Source: Hymenolepis diminuta
Taxonomy: Eukaryota; Platyhelminthes; Cestoda; Cyclophyllidea; Hymenolepididae
DNA length: 64,000 bases
Direction: 5' to 3'
NCBI GenBank assembly: GCA_900708905.1
Contig: CAADRB010000056.1
Location: forward strand, 618,731-682,730
Position numbers and translations under genes: made by a program. Below, piece after piece: positions 25,046 to 35,661 of the stretch. Positions within the stretch are counted from its first letter, which is position 1. Every line of letters begins with the position of its first letter. A model generated the notes under the pieces. The model had not been told where the DNA came from and made no database searches. It saw nothing but the letters and a program-made list of their open reading frames with translations.

Positions 25046-27550
25046 AACATAATGTCGATGGCACGGTGATCAGCAATAATCTTAAATCCTCTGAATAGGT
25101 TCTGCTTGTTGGGATTAGTTTATCTCATACTGTTTTCTGCCATCAAATGAGTTTACTTTTTTGACTAGATGCAGAATTTATATATTTGATGTCCTGAGCA
25201 GAACTCACAAAGTTCTGTGAATGAAATTCCTTTCTTGGAGGCTAGAATTTTCAATTACTGTCCTTTGAATTGAACTTGGTGATGAATTATCTACTGTGCC
25301 ATATTACCAGTCAGTCAACTCGTAATTCATTGCTATTTTTAGCAAGTGCTGATAATGAGAAGTGGCCTTTGTTTGAATTAATCAAAGTCGGTCTTCTTCC
25401 ACTGGGTCCGAGTGAACCCACTTTGTCGCCTGAGGATAGGGTGGTGAGGTACAGTTTATACTAAGGTATGAAAATCATTATGGTCATTTTTATTCCGCTT
25501 AGATCTAATATTGAATTTTTTCGGTCTTAGATGATTGTTTTTAAAAAGGCAAAAAACCTCAGTTCACTTTGGTTGCGTTATCACGAAAAGTCATATTTTA
25601 CACGAAAGCAAAAAATGCTGTTGTGATTGACAGCAGCATGCTAATGCTGAGATGCACTGGTTGATAATATCAAAATAATAGCTGGTTAAATCAATCCAAA
25701 TAGCGAGGACTTTTAATAAGTAGAGAACAATTCCCATGAACACGGATTTTTTTCGTCCTTGGGTTTCTTTATTTTTTATTAACAAAGGAACTTTTGTGGG
25801 ATTATTTAAAAAAATTAATTCATTTTGCTGGAAATAAATTTATAAGCAATGCGTGTATGAAGTCAATAAAAGATCTCGGCAGATTCGCTATCGATTTCGA
25901 ATGAATGAATTTTATCAGCAGTTACGTATTTTCGATGTAATGATAAATTAATTTTTTTGATGGAAGTCACCAAATGCAATAATCTAATGATCAAATGAGG
26001 CCCACAAACCAAAAATAATGGGGACCATTTTATCTCTCGGGGTTATAAGGTAATTTATTTTTACCTTATCTGCTTCGATTTAATTAAGTTATAAGAGTAA
26101 AACAAGTCGGGAACTGTAAAATACCTATATCGAATTAAAAACCTTTAGTTTTTAAGGTGAAAAATGAAGGTTAATGAAAATAACTGATAATAAAGGTACT
26201 TAAAATAAGTTGATTGTCGAGAATGCAAGCAAAAAGAAATCTAAGTTCAATTTTATGGGTATGAGAATGTAGGAATCACCTTTGACTTTTTATGCACTAA
26301 CGAAACTAATTCAATCCATTCACATTTCATAAGAAACAAATTACTAATTTCTCCTAAAAAATTTCCAGTTAAAGTAGATGAGAAATAAGTATCCATATAA
26401 TCACCTTTTTGTAACAATCAGCATTACGAATCATTAAAGTCGTCATTCCATTTATTGGGTTATATAAGTAATATTACTTTTACAGTCCCCCAAGGAAACC
26501 ATTTCTTTTTATAGAAATTGAGATTCTGGATTCCTCTGTTTGAAAAAAATATCCGTTCCGTCATTCTCTCTGACTACTGTTGTTTTCATTCCTATTACTG
26601 GGCTTCTGTAAGTAAACATTTACTCATTAATTCCTTTATGTAATCTTTTCTGTTAGAACAGTTAAAAGTGTATAAAAAAACGTGTAGTCTTCTATGATAT
26701 TTAATCCCATATTTCTAATTTTACCCGGTATTTATTTACCTACTTTGCTAAAAAATGTTTGCTATTGAAATCAATCAAACTGGTGGATTCCACATCGATT
26801 TCCCACATATAGGTTTTTTGATATTTCTCAGGTCACCAGCAAGGTTGAAAGTGAGGGCTTCTTACAATTTTTCCTTTCCCTGAAACTTTCTAATGATTTG
26901 TTCCAAATAGTCAATGTCTATTAGTTAAAAGCTCTCTTGACAGCTTTGAATGGATTGATTTGTGAAAAAAACAACGTTTACATCGGTATTGCTTTGTACT
27001 TTTTGGAATTACCCACAGACCCGGTATTGGAGCTAATTTTGGAGGCCAAAGAACCTAATGGGTTGAATTGAATTTAACATTATTAGCTGAAACTAATTTT
27101 TAGTTACGAGATGAAACAAGAAGCTCAATCTGTTTCCAAAGGGGTTACCGCCGGATCCTCTATTATTCTAGTTTGGCAAATAGGAAAATCTGAGATTTTA
27201 CTGGTTAATAAAAAAAATATTTCACATCAATTATTTACTATTATTGCTATTATTGCTTTTTATATTATTCCCTGCAATTTTAATAAAAATTAAATAGTGT
27301 AAAAAGATTAATCCGCTGTCATTGGGAAGCAATATAGTCTCCACTTAAATATAAGCCTTCATTTAAAACAATTTATATTAATCGTCAATAAGATGATTAG
27401 AAAATCTTAATTAATTTCATTTCTTCAACAATTAAAATGAACTATCAGTCAGTTTTTGCTCAAAATGAAAGCAAAAGAGTGATGTTTAAAATAGGCGTCT
27501 AAATTGCAAGAACAGTCAAAGAGAGAGCTAAATTTTAAATTGGGCTATTT
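25046..27550. other. Intergenic, nothing recognised
   Basis: AT-rich. A few frames of 60-65 codons on either strand (25,270-25,464 plus, 25,591-25,785 minus) have no motif. No RNA gene is seen. Confidence 0.55.
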
Positions 27551-27554
27551 ATTA

Positions 27555-27653
27555 CCCCTCACGAGAGGGGCAGTTAAGCTTCTCACTCCCGGTAAGCTCA
27601 TTGACTACAGCTACTACTTAGGGCACACATAGTGTTACGGTTGCCCGGCAACC
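27555..27653. promoter_or_regulatory. X-box-like palindrome (RFX site) and nearby hairpin
   Basis: GGTTGCCCGGCAACC at 27,639-27,653 is a perfect palindrome around one base. It contains GTTGCC-N-GGCAAC, which fits the X-box consensus bound by RFX factors (RYYNYY, 1-3 bases, RRNRAC). A perfect 6-bp hairpin, CCCCTC-ACGA-GAGGGG, lies at 27,555-27,570. Open frames start at 27,828 on the minus strand and 27,848 on the plus strand, but no gene is established, so a target cannot be named. Confidence 0.35.
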
Positions 27654-27899
27654 TGATACATACACTCACAGTAACAATTTGGGCGTAAACCTGGATGAGT
27701 GAGTGAAAAAGGGAGAGCGAGACGGAGAGGGATGTACGAATACTTAATGGGGACTCTGCTTTGTCATCTTCCATCTCTCCCAAATCAAACGTCATCAAAG
27801 ATAATTTGCTGTCATAATTAGATGTCATTAACCACGTTTAAAAATTTATGCGAAGAAATAATTATTGTTGTTATCAAAGCAATTATTTTAATGAAAAAA

Positions 27900-28330
27900 G
27901 TACTTGGAGAGTAGAAAGGAGAAATATCGTTACTTATTGTTTGAAAATATTAAAGCTTCATTCAGCTTCTCAGTGGTTAACATGCTCTTCTACGAAATCA
28001 AAAGGTCATGGAGCATACTCAGTGAAATGGATAGCCAGTCACATTGGTTAACTCTAGCTGATAAAGGGGTAACAGTATACGAAGTCCTTACCAAACAGTT
28101 CCCATGATGCCACTCCTATGTCCAAGATGTGTTAGAAAACGTTTTCCCAAATGGGCTTGAAACGCTAAATGTGAAATTATAAACTTAAGTGAAATTCACT
28201 CACTACTATCCACTACTTGCGCGAAATCGGCAATGGAATTTCTTCTGAAAAAGTTCTTATCTGAGTAGAACGATGCTGCCAGAGCCAGACTTAATGCGGA
28301 TGCCACTCATCCAGTATAGGACTTCCTTTC
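27900..28330 (+). other. Possible decayed coding fragment
   Basis: Two overlapping plus frames end near 28,051 and 28,107. The second reads HWLTLADKGVTVYEVLTKQF, then stops at the TGA at 28,105-28,107. Coding-like sequence (YVQDVLENVFPNGLETLNV) resumes in the same frame directly after the stop, up to a TAA near 28,180. This pattern suggests an old gene or transposon remnant. No family was recognised and the signal is weak. Confidence 0.22.
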
Positions 28331-30700
28331 TGCTCAGGTATTTATTACAGACTATCTATATAAATAACCAAAAAGACTGTCTCATGTTCGTAACTACCAA
28401 ACGGATGTGTTGGGAGCAAAGGGACTGATGATTAAGCTGTTATGGAGGAACACCGGGTTAAGAACATAGGTTATTTCTGCGAAACATCCGAGTTTGCATA
28501 AGAAAGCGTCAATCTTAAGTCTATTCAAATTCAACGATCTTTATTGTATATAGTTTTATATTATAACATGCACGATCATCCTTACAATTTAGAAATATCA
28601 AACTTTCTAACCCAAAAAATTAACCGATTAGGAATTTCCCTTAAAAGGTCAAAGGTCACGGAAAAAATAATCATCCTATTTTAGATTTAAAGGTTATGAT
28701 CTTCAAATACCAATCCATAATAAAGTCTGCTGGCTTTTTTGTTCCAATAGCTACATTAAATGATAAGAATTCTGTCTAATTTTGGTAAAATTAAATACTT
28801 AAAGATGTTTGATAATTATAAACAAGGCTATCCACGCTTTATGATGAAAAATAACGCTCCATAATGTGCAATTTGTGAATCAAAACACGTAAGGAAGCCT
28901 GTAATTAAACTCTGACTAAGTCTGAAAATTAACCTTTCTGCCACATTATTATATTCACCTTTAAATAAGCCACTTTACGTTTATTAAACCTTCATACTCT
29001 CAATAAAATTAATTAAGTAATAAAAACTGACTAGCGATCGATAATAAGATTTGTAATGTTTATCTTATTTTACTGGTTAATTCGAAATACTTAATTAAAT
29101 TAAATATCAAATTTGGATTGCATACTTATTGTTTGGCCGAAAAAAAGAAACCGACAAACAAAATATATCTTTTTAAAAATTATGCGAAAATCTATACTGG
29201 TGGGCGTTTTCCCTGAGGCAATTAATTTGCCCTTCTTATAAACGTTCTTTTCATAATGGATGGGTAAAATTTCATTGTCCCTCTTAATAAGTTTTGGGTC
29301 ACTGGGGGATTTTAGCACTAAAAAGTGAAACGTGATTCGTTTAATTAACAAGATAAAAATTCTTTTGGCAGAATAAGAATGAAAGTTAACTTTCATTTGA
29401 TATAAACTGCAAAGGAAACCTTAGTCTCATTAACAGATAATTACAGTCATGATTGAAAAATTTTGTAAATAATAGTGGAGTAAGCCAAATTTAAAATATT
29501 TTAATGTAGAGACCTATCTACAGTTATTTTGACCAATAGAAAATATTGTTCGAATTTAAATATCTCCCTTTAAACTTTGCCCATTTTCATATTCATCAGA
29601 TTGACTAATTCCTTCAAATTTTCCACTTTTGGATTATGGTTTCCTGCTATTAAGGGTGACAGTTTTCACGAAGCTCTTCAAAGCGGCTCATTTAGATATA
29701 AAGATCATAGTTCTTCCAGTTTCTTCAATATTGGCATTGATTGAAATGAAATTATTTTCCGGACATCATCTTTGGCAAATAGATTGCATTCTAGATTCCC
29801 CGGATAAGAACATCGAATTCATCTTCCTCCTTCTCCCATCTGTAAGGTCTCTCTTACAGTGAAAATGGGTACTCGAGAAAGTATTATCTGTAATAAGTTT
29901 GGGAGCTAGAGGCAGAGAATATTGTCTGAAAGTACCTGAAAACATCGCAAATATATTTCGTTCGTGTTTCTTTAAATCAATTGTAAACGAGAATTGCCAT
30001 TACATGTCAGTTTTCATTTCTGTGCGGCAATATCCATAAGAAAGTAGAATGATATAGTTATTCTTTCTTATTCTTTAATGTCAACGAACGAAAAAACATT
30101 TGTGACCGCAGCCACAACGTACTGTATTTTTTCATTGTTTTTTAATTATATTGATATATCAACTTTGGTGGGTCGGTAGAATTAACAAGAAAATTTTAAG
30201 TTTTAAAATAGTCATTTTAAATCCGTTTTATTTTATCCAAAATAAACGAGAATAGCAAATTGGGTCAACCTTACCTAGCTAAATAGTCTATTGATTCATA
30301 GGACTGCTCTGACTCACCTAACTGTCAACGAACAAAGAGAATGAAATCGGGCAGCCTCCCCAAGAGTAATTTATTTAACCTTTTCACAAGACCATTTTCA
30401 CGTACCCAGTTCAGCTCTCCTTCTTAAAACTCTCTCCTTTTCCTCTCTCCCGGTTGGCCCTTAAGATTATCCGATCTTAAAGGGGATACATTAGCCAGTA
30501 ATTAATATAGATTTACAAAAATTGGCGCTAATCTAAACCTATCAATTTTGCCTCTGAAAAATACTATGCTGCTTGATCTACACTATTGCTTTCGGTTCAA
30601 AATCCTTTAAATTTAATGCTACCGGAAATAGCTTGTTTCTGCATTACATTTAAGATCAAAATTATTGTAATTTCTTAATGTGTTGGCTCTAATTGAATTT
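28331..30700. other. Intergenic, nothing firm
   Basis: AT-rich. The 29,629-29,862 plus frame is open in two registers and ends beside a possible donor (CATCT followed by GTAAGG), which is too weak to call. The minus frame at 29,100-29,396 (98 codons) is at chance length. Confidence 0.5.
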
Positions 30701-30708
30701 GGTTCTAG

Positions 30709-30872
30709 CTACCAGTTCTGATCGTGAAAAAGGAACTAGGATCCCGGACACTTTGCTCTTTACGCATGAAGAAGGTGGCTATATAGAAATTGGAAATAAG
30801 AATGAATGTCAATGGGAGGTTGAGGACAAACTGATTAATCGTCCAGGAGTTGCCTTCATTCCTATACATTAA
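30709..30872 (+). other. Exon-like segment ending in a stop codon, unknown
   Basis: After a plausible acceptor (TTGGTTCTAG, ending 30,708) a frame of about 54 codons runs to TAA at 30,870-30,872. It is rich in charged residues unlike the surroundings, with peptides such as REKGTRIPDTLLFTHEEGG and NECQWEVEDKLINRPG. It would fit a last coding exon. No upstream exon or family is recognised. Confidence 0.25.
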
Positions 30873-31772
30873 GACAGGCAATACCTTGACTATAGGCCTT
30901 GACTATTATCCGTTATGCACCATCATGTTTGATAAGTCGGCTAAGGTAAGGAGAGCTACATACATACAGTATGTCAGGTTATGCATTGGCTCGTCTTTAA
31001 GCTACATTTTTTCCTATTTGAAATTTACAACCGAAAGCCTTTTTGACTAAAGATAGCAGATTTATAATAAGGGCTTTAATTTATTCGGAATCAGATTTCT
31101 TCAGTTATTCAATTTTTCCACTTAATAATAATGAAAAATATGATAAAAATAAATAAAACGAACTAATTAAAATCAACCTTATTTTGATTAAAAATTAGTC
31201 AAGTTTTTTGAAGTGATAATTATACACTCTGTAGGATATTATCAAGAGGGTTAGATGAAGAGAAATATGGTTGTTGTTGACTTTGCTTGATTAATTTTTA
31301 ATAGTAATAAAAAGGTATTTATAAGCTCTGATAAAATGATTTGTCTTCAAATCCCAATAAACAGATCGGATTTGACCATGTTTTAAATTGCTAAAATTAA
31401 GTAATTTTTACTAATTACGCATAACTAACATAAAATACACCATAAATACAAGCAATTGCCGTTGATAATGAATTAGATAAGCGTTTGTTTGTTGATAATA
31501 ACAGCCGCGCATTAAAATTACAATAAATAGACCAACATAAATCTGATTTAAACACAAATCAATTATTACTGTATATTCAAGAATGCAGTTTTCCTATCGC
31601 TTTAAATTTGATATCTCAGATGCATTGATTGATCGGTTTAAGGCAATTTGGCCCGATGTCTCCATTTCAAGTTTTCTTTCCAATGCCCAAATTATGATTG
31701 TCAATATGTACCATTATTTTTATGAATAATTAGTTCCTTCAATCTTACTTATCAAGTATTAAAAGTACTTGG

Positions 31773-31960
31773 ATGAAACTTTGCATTTCAGTAACTTTCA
31801 AAACTCGTGGGGTTAGTATTAACCCTAATGATGTAAAGGTGAAAGCAGTGCTATCACGCAATCTTTTAAACCTAAGCAATTTCTTGAGAAACTTTCTCTC
31901 ACTTTTAAACAGTGAACTGTTTACTTGTACAATTTCAAAACACCGATTAATGTGCATAGC
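31773..31960 (+). mobile_element. Possible Ty3/gypsy pol fragment (connection region)
   Basis: The frame reads GVSINPNDVKVKAV followed by NLSNFLRNFLSLLNSELF. This resembles the segment after the gypsy reverse transcriptase (G-I-x-x-x-P-x-K-x-x-A-[VI], then a FLG-like helix and a YYR-like position). Key aromatic and Gly residues are missing, so the assignment is tentative. The rest of the element is not seen. Confidence 0.3.
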
Positions 31961-31989
31961 TCCTCACGAAAACCAGCTTTCCGTGTAGT

Positions 31990-33220
31990 TTTCACCTAAC
32001 TTTCTTCAAAGCTAAGTTTCAGTCTGTCTAAAAAGATTTAACCTCCTAAGCTTAAAGAGGTGCCATTAGCTCGAGTTCTTTATATTTAATTTCATTTTCT
32101 CTTCTTCGTTCAATGTAATATGAAAGGTCATACATTTCTCCATCCAAACGGTATTATGACTTGAGCATTAACTGAACGTTTTTTTAATTAAATATATTAA
32201 ATAAATGAATGAATGAAAACCCAATGAATTCTAAGTAAAATGGAGACACGACCTACCTTTGCTTTATTTTCACCTATTTACTTTATTATGCAATACTACA
32301 AAGCATAAATACATGAGCTTGATGAAAGTTATGGGGAACTTATTTCGAATCATTTTTTAAGAAACGAGTTTTATTTTTAATCTCATTCTTCTCTGTTTAC
32401 TAGTAAAATATTTTTATATAACTTTACCTTTTTCTCCAAGTTAGGAATTTCAAATGGACTTAAGAAATTGTCTACTATATAAGATGATATCTTCCCAAAA
32501 TGCGCATTACATATAAAACATGTACTTATTCTGATTCGCCGACTGCATTATAGAACCCTATTGTCTTATCAGTATCTTTTCAACCAAGCCATAAACATAT
32601 ATTTAATAATGCTTTAATAGAAAAAAGCTTCAATTTGTTTGAATTGTTGCCAAAATGGAGAAAAGTGTGTTATTATTTTCTAATGTGCCCTAATGAGACA
32701 TTAAGATGGCATATTTGTTAGTCTTCAAACAAAAATAATTTTATCAAGCTTCAGACTAGGGAGACATTTAGGGAAAAAAGCCAAGTTCGTTGAACTGGAA
32801 AGAGTGAGATTACATTAAAATCAAACTTTTGTTATGCTTGTATCTGTTTCTATTTCATAATTTACTTTTACGTGAATTGCACCAAAAAAATTAAAATAAT
32901 ATCAGTGTTGAGACAAAAATCAAATCAGTTTCTATGATAGTCGATCAAGGAGGAAAAAAATCCGAAATTAAGTGATCTTCAATGAGTAAAATATTCTCGA
33001 ATATCCATAATAATCGACTACCTTGTTCTCTTCCAGCCACTATCTGTTAGCATTACCCAGAGAAAAGCAAAGAAATGTATAGATTTTAATCATGGAATAG
33101 CATCTCAGCATGCGAAATAATCAAACAAACCTAGTAAGGAATGAAGTGGAGGGTCAAGTGAGGGTAATTAACGAAGTCAAGATATTTCGAGGCCCAATTT
33201 TCATAATATAACCCCTGGAT
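31990..33220. other. Intergenic, nothing recognised
   Basis: AT-rich with no open frame of note. Confidence 0.55.
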
Positions 33221-33224
33221 GAGT

Positions 33225-33310
33225 TCATGTTAATGATATTCAGAGCTAGCTGACCAGGTAATTTAATTGAAGGGTTGATCATGTCACTCTGATTAATTCA
33301 TATCTTGTTA
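33225..33310 (+). mobile_element. Diverged copy of the gypsy-like RT repeat
   Basis: ATATTCAGAGCT followed by Leu-Ala-Asp codons, and a later Cys-His-Ser triplet, aligns with the copies at 11,940 and 51,360. Shared bases include the lead-in GTTCATG and GATATTCAGAGCT. Several stops interrupt it, so it is a non-functional fragment. Confidence 0.35.
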
Positions 33311-33702
33311 CAGCCACGAACAGACATTCCAAACATTGCAGAGGTCATTTGATCTCACTCGAGTTAACTCTGGTAATCATGGTTATTTAAATAATCATCT
33401 TGTTCTACAAGACTGTATCTCTATGAACATAAGGATTAATTACTATATCGACTGTTGACGGTGATCTAGTGATGTTTGCTCCCGTCGTTCTATGTGCTGG
33501 TCATTCAGTCAACGGTGTTACAGATTATGAGAGCAATTAGTTACTGCTTACTGTACTGTGTCCTAAACATTTCATAAACTTATTCGTTTCGCAATCCAAG
33601 ATTTCACCCTGTCTCCATAGCCGCACGGTGATTAACCGGTTTTTTCATATTGGTCAATTGGTCATCAAATTTCATTCCCCTTTTCCTACATCGCATTTAT
33701 AT

Positions 33703-34610
33703 ACAGGTTGGGTAAGGTATATGAGGACATTTTTAATTTTGCAATTTAAACTAACTCAATAATAATTAATATATTTTTATATCAGAAGATCCTGGTAAGT
33801 CAATGAGCAACATCTTGTCAATGATCTTCATGTATCTGAAGGAACAACGATATATAAGGAATGTGGTTCATCAAGATCTCGGATATAAATCTCACACGTT
33901 CTTAGACGAGGTCAGTTTATGTGAACAAAAACGACTCTTGAGAATTGTTTAATGCGTGCAAAGGGATTATTAAGCAAACTGAAACACCTGGAAGAAGAGG
34001 AGTGTCTTTGCTTTTTCCATGACCAAAAAAAATCCTCTACCAGGATCAAAAGTCAATCTAAGAAATGATGAGTGGCTGATTGTGTGGGGGCGAACCCCAC
34101 TGTAGTTCCAACTGTTATGTGGAACTGTGGAAGAAGTTTCCAGAAACAGTGATGGTTTTCATTGTTGTGAAGGTCAAAGAAGGGCACATTATGACTGCTC
34201 AATTTTTTTCACAGGGCCTTAGAGTTAATGCAGACGCAGATGCAGATGCCCATGTGGGGACTCTTCAAACCATTGTTGTTAAGCCGTCTTGGATAAATAG
34301 CGTAGCCAGTGAGGAAGACTCTATGTCTTTCCACAGGATTCGGCTCCATCCCATGCGGCTCTCAAAAGGCAGGATTGGTAGGTGGATGGCCGAGAATTTT
34401 CACCATCATGTCACACCAAACTTATGGCCTTCTAACTCCCTAGACCTTAATCCTTTGGATTTTTACGTGTGGGGCGTCGTTGAAATGGAAGTTAGTAAGT
34501 ATCCACATAACACCATATATCGCTTTTGTTAACTTCTTTGGTTAAGAATAGTCCAAAACTATTTGGGAAGCTTATTCCGTATAAATTTCAATAAAATAAA
34601 AAATAAAACT
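33703..34610 (+). mobile_element. Old mariner/Tc1-superfamily element, truncated and broken
   Basis: The transposase remnant spans about 33,780-34,540. An N-terminal helix-turn-helix portion reads RNVVHQDLGYKSHTF. An open 150-codon piece (34,080-34,532) contains VMVFIVV, then FFSQGLRVNADAD, later WMAENFHHHVTPNLWPS and LDLNPLDFYVWG, the usual end block around the third catalytic Asp. The block normally carrying the second Asp (FQQDSAP type) is unrecognisable (SFHRIRLHP). A GCAGATGC-type triplet expansion interrupts the chain near 34,230. ACAGGTTGGGTAAGGTAT at 33,704 looks like the left terminal repeat. No matching right end was found. Confidence 0.8.
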
Positions 34611-34614
34611 ACAT

Positions 34615-35330
34615 TTATTTTTAATTTTGATAAATATTTATGGCCTAAAATGACGATAAAGTGAAACTAAAAGAGATGAAATTCAGTCGGTTTCCAGATG
34701 GAGGTTGGATGTAAAGGAGGACCTATTCCCTCAAAATACGGTTGATGACTTGCATTTTATGAATACGAGTCATAAACAAATTTGTAAATGGAAAATTATA
34801 GTCAAATTGGCTTATGAAAAGGACAAAATAACATATTCATTGTAGAATAGCAATCCCTGATTTTCTTCTCTACTTCTACTCAGTTCCACCCCCCTCCCCA
34901 CCCCTCTTTCGAATTTAACACTGGAGTAGTCAATTTTACTGTTCTTCAGTTGTGGATGTTTCATCATAGTTAGCAATTGTACTTGCCATAGGTCCTAACA
35001 ATAACTATAAAGAAGACTATAGACTGAATAGTTTACATAATCTTAAAATAGCTTTGTTGCCTAAATTATTTTGATACAATCACCCGTTGATGCTAACATG
35101 TTAGTGTTGGTCGCATTATTGCAAGAAAATTCTACTCATCTTAAGATTGAAAACATGTAATTTCCGGATAGAAGACAGCAGGCATAGACAAAAGTATGTA
35201 TGCAAATCAAAGGGTATTAAGAAAAACGTGAAATTTTTAGAGATCACTTTTAATGACCCTGGTATTATCAATTTATCAGTTAAGTATTGCATTATAAAGT
35301 TCGTTTTAACGGTAATATTGATGCGCGCTC
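34615..35330. other. Intergenic, nothing recognised
   Basis: AT-rich with a short C-rich patch near 34,890. A 62-codon plus frame at 35,147-35,335 has no motif. Confidence 0.55.
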
Positions 35331-35334
35331 ATTG

Positions 35335-35661
35335 ATTCCTGTGCCATACTTGGTGGCCCTATGTGTTGCGCACGTCCACACTCACGACCTTATGCACTCT
35401 TATTGCCAATCGACGATTCTGATTGGTTGCTCATTGACGAACAATGGACGCGCACTAACGTAACTCTCACCATATCTAAATCCGTGCTATTTAGCACAGC
35501 TCGGGTTGTCCTCATTTAGTACTCACACCCACTCTTCCCTCACAATTTCTCTTCCTTCTCTTTCTTTCATTCTCACTTGCTTTCAGTGGTCTCACAAAAA
35601 TCTTGGCCTTCTCATTCGAGAAAGGCTGTTGTATCCTGTTTGCCTTTGGGAAGATGATTAG
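35335..35661 (+). promoter_or_regulatory. CCAAT-bearing patch followed by a strong acceptor-like tract
   Basis: The patch is GC-elevated. CCAATC (35,406-35,411) and its inverse GATTGG (35,421-35,426) form an inverted pair of CCAAT boxes. A 14-bp palindrome (GTGCTA-TT-TAGCAC) is at 35,484-35,497. A long pyrimidine tract then ends in TTTCAG at 35,586, an excellent splice-acceptor shape. It is followed by 24 open codons (WSHKNLGLLIRERLLYPVC, then LWEDD) and TAG at 35,659. It could be a promoter plus first intron, or simply a terminal exon. No gene is identified. Confidence 0.25.
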
